Source of the DNA: Myrica gale
Taxonomy: Eukaryota > Streptophyta > Magnoliopsida > Fagales > Myricaceae
Length of the DNA stretch: 64,000 nucleotides
Direction of reading: 5' to 3'
NCBI GenBank assembly: GCA_963930655.1
Contig: OZ005604.1
Span: 3,420,001-3,484,000 of the forward strand
Below, piece by piece: positions 62,316 to 64,000 of this stretch. Position 1 is the stretch's first letter, and each line of letters starts with the position of its first letter. A program made the position numbers and the translations under genes. A model generated the notes under the pieces. The model saw nothing but the letters and a program-made list of their open reading frames with translations, was not told the origin of the DNA and ran no database searches.

Positions 62316-64000
62316 AAACACAAGATTAAACACTATCTCTTCATTTAAAATTCAAATTAATCACTTACACATTTTTCGGGACGGGATATTACAATCTCCC
62401 CTCCTTAAAAGAAATTTCGTCCCCGAAATTTGCCACACCTTCCACAAAGAATAAATCCATTAACAAACCAAATCACAAATTATTCATGCTTCTGCTGCGC
62501 ACTCTGATCATACAAAATCTCCTCATAATTTTTTTTTATTAACACAATTCAAGCCTAAATCCTAAACTCATACTATATACAAGCCTAGACTATGACCAAC
62601 ATCAATATCCTCAAAACAAGCCCATAACTTTAGCTCTTATCTGTAATAGAATGACCAAGATTTGAATCTCTTCCAAATTTAAAGTTATAATCCGATTTCA
62701 ATCAAAATCTTTCTGAAAATCAATGGAGTTACCACATATCAAAACCTATGCTCGGACTTCAATCAAAATCTTCCTAAGAGTCTACAGAATCACAAACCTA
62801 TGCTCTGATACCATCTGTAACAACCCGGGCCCAAACTCCCTACGGAATAGATTTTCTTATAAAATAAGACTTTTTGACCATGGACAATCATTTATCTAGG
62901 CCCCAATATTTCAAAACTAATTTTGTACAACCTCAGCAAAATATTCATAAACCGTAAAAAAAACCCCAAAAATATCAATCCGAGCACTAAAATTTACATT
63001 AGCATATCCGATATTTCCAATATCGATGATCTCCCAAAATAATACAATATTGAATTCCCCAACATTAATCTTCAAATGTACTCTTGAAAACACGCCTTCG
63101 AAACACAAATATCTCTGAAGCTCCTCGAACTTTTCTAATTCCGCCAACTCTGGAAAATATGAAAATAAGGGGTGAGCTACGACTAGCTCAGTAAATAGTA
63201 AGTCAATGAGGGTTGGGGAAAAGACAATTTTATCACAATAACCGAAATCCAGAATAAAACATTGTGAGTCATACCGAATCCAAAATACAAGTTTGTAACA
63301 AAAATATCCAAGGCCACGCAATATAGGGAAATCACCAATGGTCACACAGACCTCCAGGCCACACAGACCTCAAAATATTAGGCCACACAGACCACAAGGA
63401 TAAATTGGCCACAAAGACCATAGAGATATATCACCAGCACAAGGATAATTTTCACAGCATGCTCACCAAACAAGTTATAAATATTTCAATTGAGTTTTAC
63501 GAAAATCTCAACAATCTCATTTTACCAAAAACTTGTTCAATTCCCCAAATAATACATCAAAACCATATAAAATACGATTCACGTTCAAAATCTCATTGAA
63601 GAACCACTTACCTCGAACGTTTAATCAATCTTTAAAGCTTCTCCAATAATTGCCGAATAATCTCTCGGAAATTAGTAGCACAACATCAATCCCAATTTTG
63701 GTCTCCAATATACATCTCTGCAACTATTTATTAACCTTGATCTCTGCAGCTATTTATTAAGCTCCATCTCTGCAACTTTAAAATTCAAACATACCTCTAT
63801 CCAACACTTTTAAATTCAAATTCAAGATCAAAACTTTATTTAAACCTTTAAATTCAAATTCAAGATCAAATCTTTATTCAAACCTTTAAATTCAAACTCA
63901 ATATCAAATCTTTATTCAAACCTTTAAATTTAAACTCAAGATCAAATCTTTATTCAAACCTTTAAATTCAAAAATACAATTAAACCTCTATCCAAAAATC

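Larger units (their letters stand above)
61622..64000 (-). mobile_element. Short non-autonomous Ty3/Gypsy-like LTR retrotransposon, young (fossil, runs off window)
   Basis: On the minus strand the 5' LTR starts beyond the window edge and ends TTGTTACA at 62816. The primer site TGGTATCAGAGC follows at 62813-62802. An internal region of only about 420 bp ends in the polypurine tract AAGGAGGGGAGA. The 3' LTR begins TGTAATATCCCGTCCCG at 62393 and runs to about 61622, where it is cut and joined to the TRIM. Upstream of the tract, ATTTCGGGGACGAAATTTC is the phrase common at the 3' end of plant Gypsy (Tekay/Del-type) elements. Inferred full LTR length is about 1.26 kb. Visible LTR parts (61696-62315 and 63381-64000) look identical by eye, so insertion is probably recent. 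It carries no gag or pol. Confidence 0.8.

Overview
This is nuclear DNA of a flowering plant, almost certainly a eudicot and probably woody. The genes have short exons with GT-AG (once GC-AG) introns and belong to plant-only families: a CBL-interacting protein kinase, an EPF-like stomatal/developmental peptide, an EIN3-binding F-box protein, a plant alpha-type phospholipase D and a Gag1-like clamp protein. Intergenic DNA is AT-rich and full of plant transposons. A piece of plastid ndhD lies in the middle. The species cannot be fixed from the sequence alone.

Layout, left to right. 369-1149: last three exons of a CIPK (+). 1935-5831: decayed BED-finger hAT transposon with terminal repeats and target duplication. 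6249-6700: two-exon EPF-like secreted peptide gene (-), with a duplicated upstream block. 7697-about 11270: second hAT-type element (TTF finger/DUF4371), cut short at its 3' side. 11738-13335: solo LTR with a perfect 5-bp target duplication. 14471-14874: fold-back element. 15833-18146: EIN3-binding F-box gene (-). 20802-21698: short non-autonomous hAT with perfect 8-bp target duplication. 22979-23210: fold-back element. 28237-31247: five-exon Gag1-like clamp gene (-). 33093-34850: 5'-truncated LINE. 34984-36122 and upstream: bL36-type ribosomal protein gene (-), N-terminal exon not found. About 39130-39400: plastid ndhD fragment. 43182-48829: CACTA element with palindromic subterminal repeats, carrying only a Ptta/En-Spm type gene. 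50011-50545: small conserved membrane-anchored protein gene (-). 55320-56094: LINE tail with RNase H. 56237-60019: phospholipase D alpha gene (-), 808 aa. 61308-64000: nested LTR elements, a TRIM joined to a young short LTR retrotransposon.

The host genes do not form a pathway cluster; they are independent genes separated by transposons. Six of the seven recognised host genes are on the minus strand. Three link to signalling: ethylene response (EBF), calcium/CBL signalling (CIPK) and phosphatidic acid production (PLD). Splice junctions were assembled by eye from reading phase, splice dinucleotides and recalled family sequences, so exon borders are predictions. No new cellular system is evident. 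The most unusual items are transposon structures: the nested LTR/TRIM pair, the palindrome-rich CACTA ends, tRNA-like modules inside a solo LTR and a fold-back element with repeated GGTCGACC palindromes. Among host genes the notable points are a GC-AG intron and a ribosomal protein gene whose first exon cannot be found.
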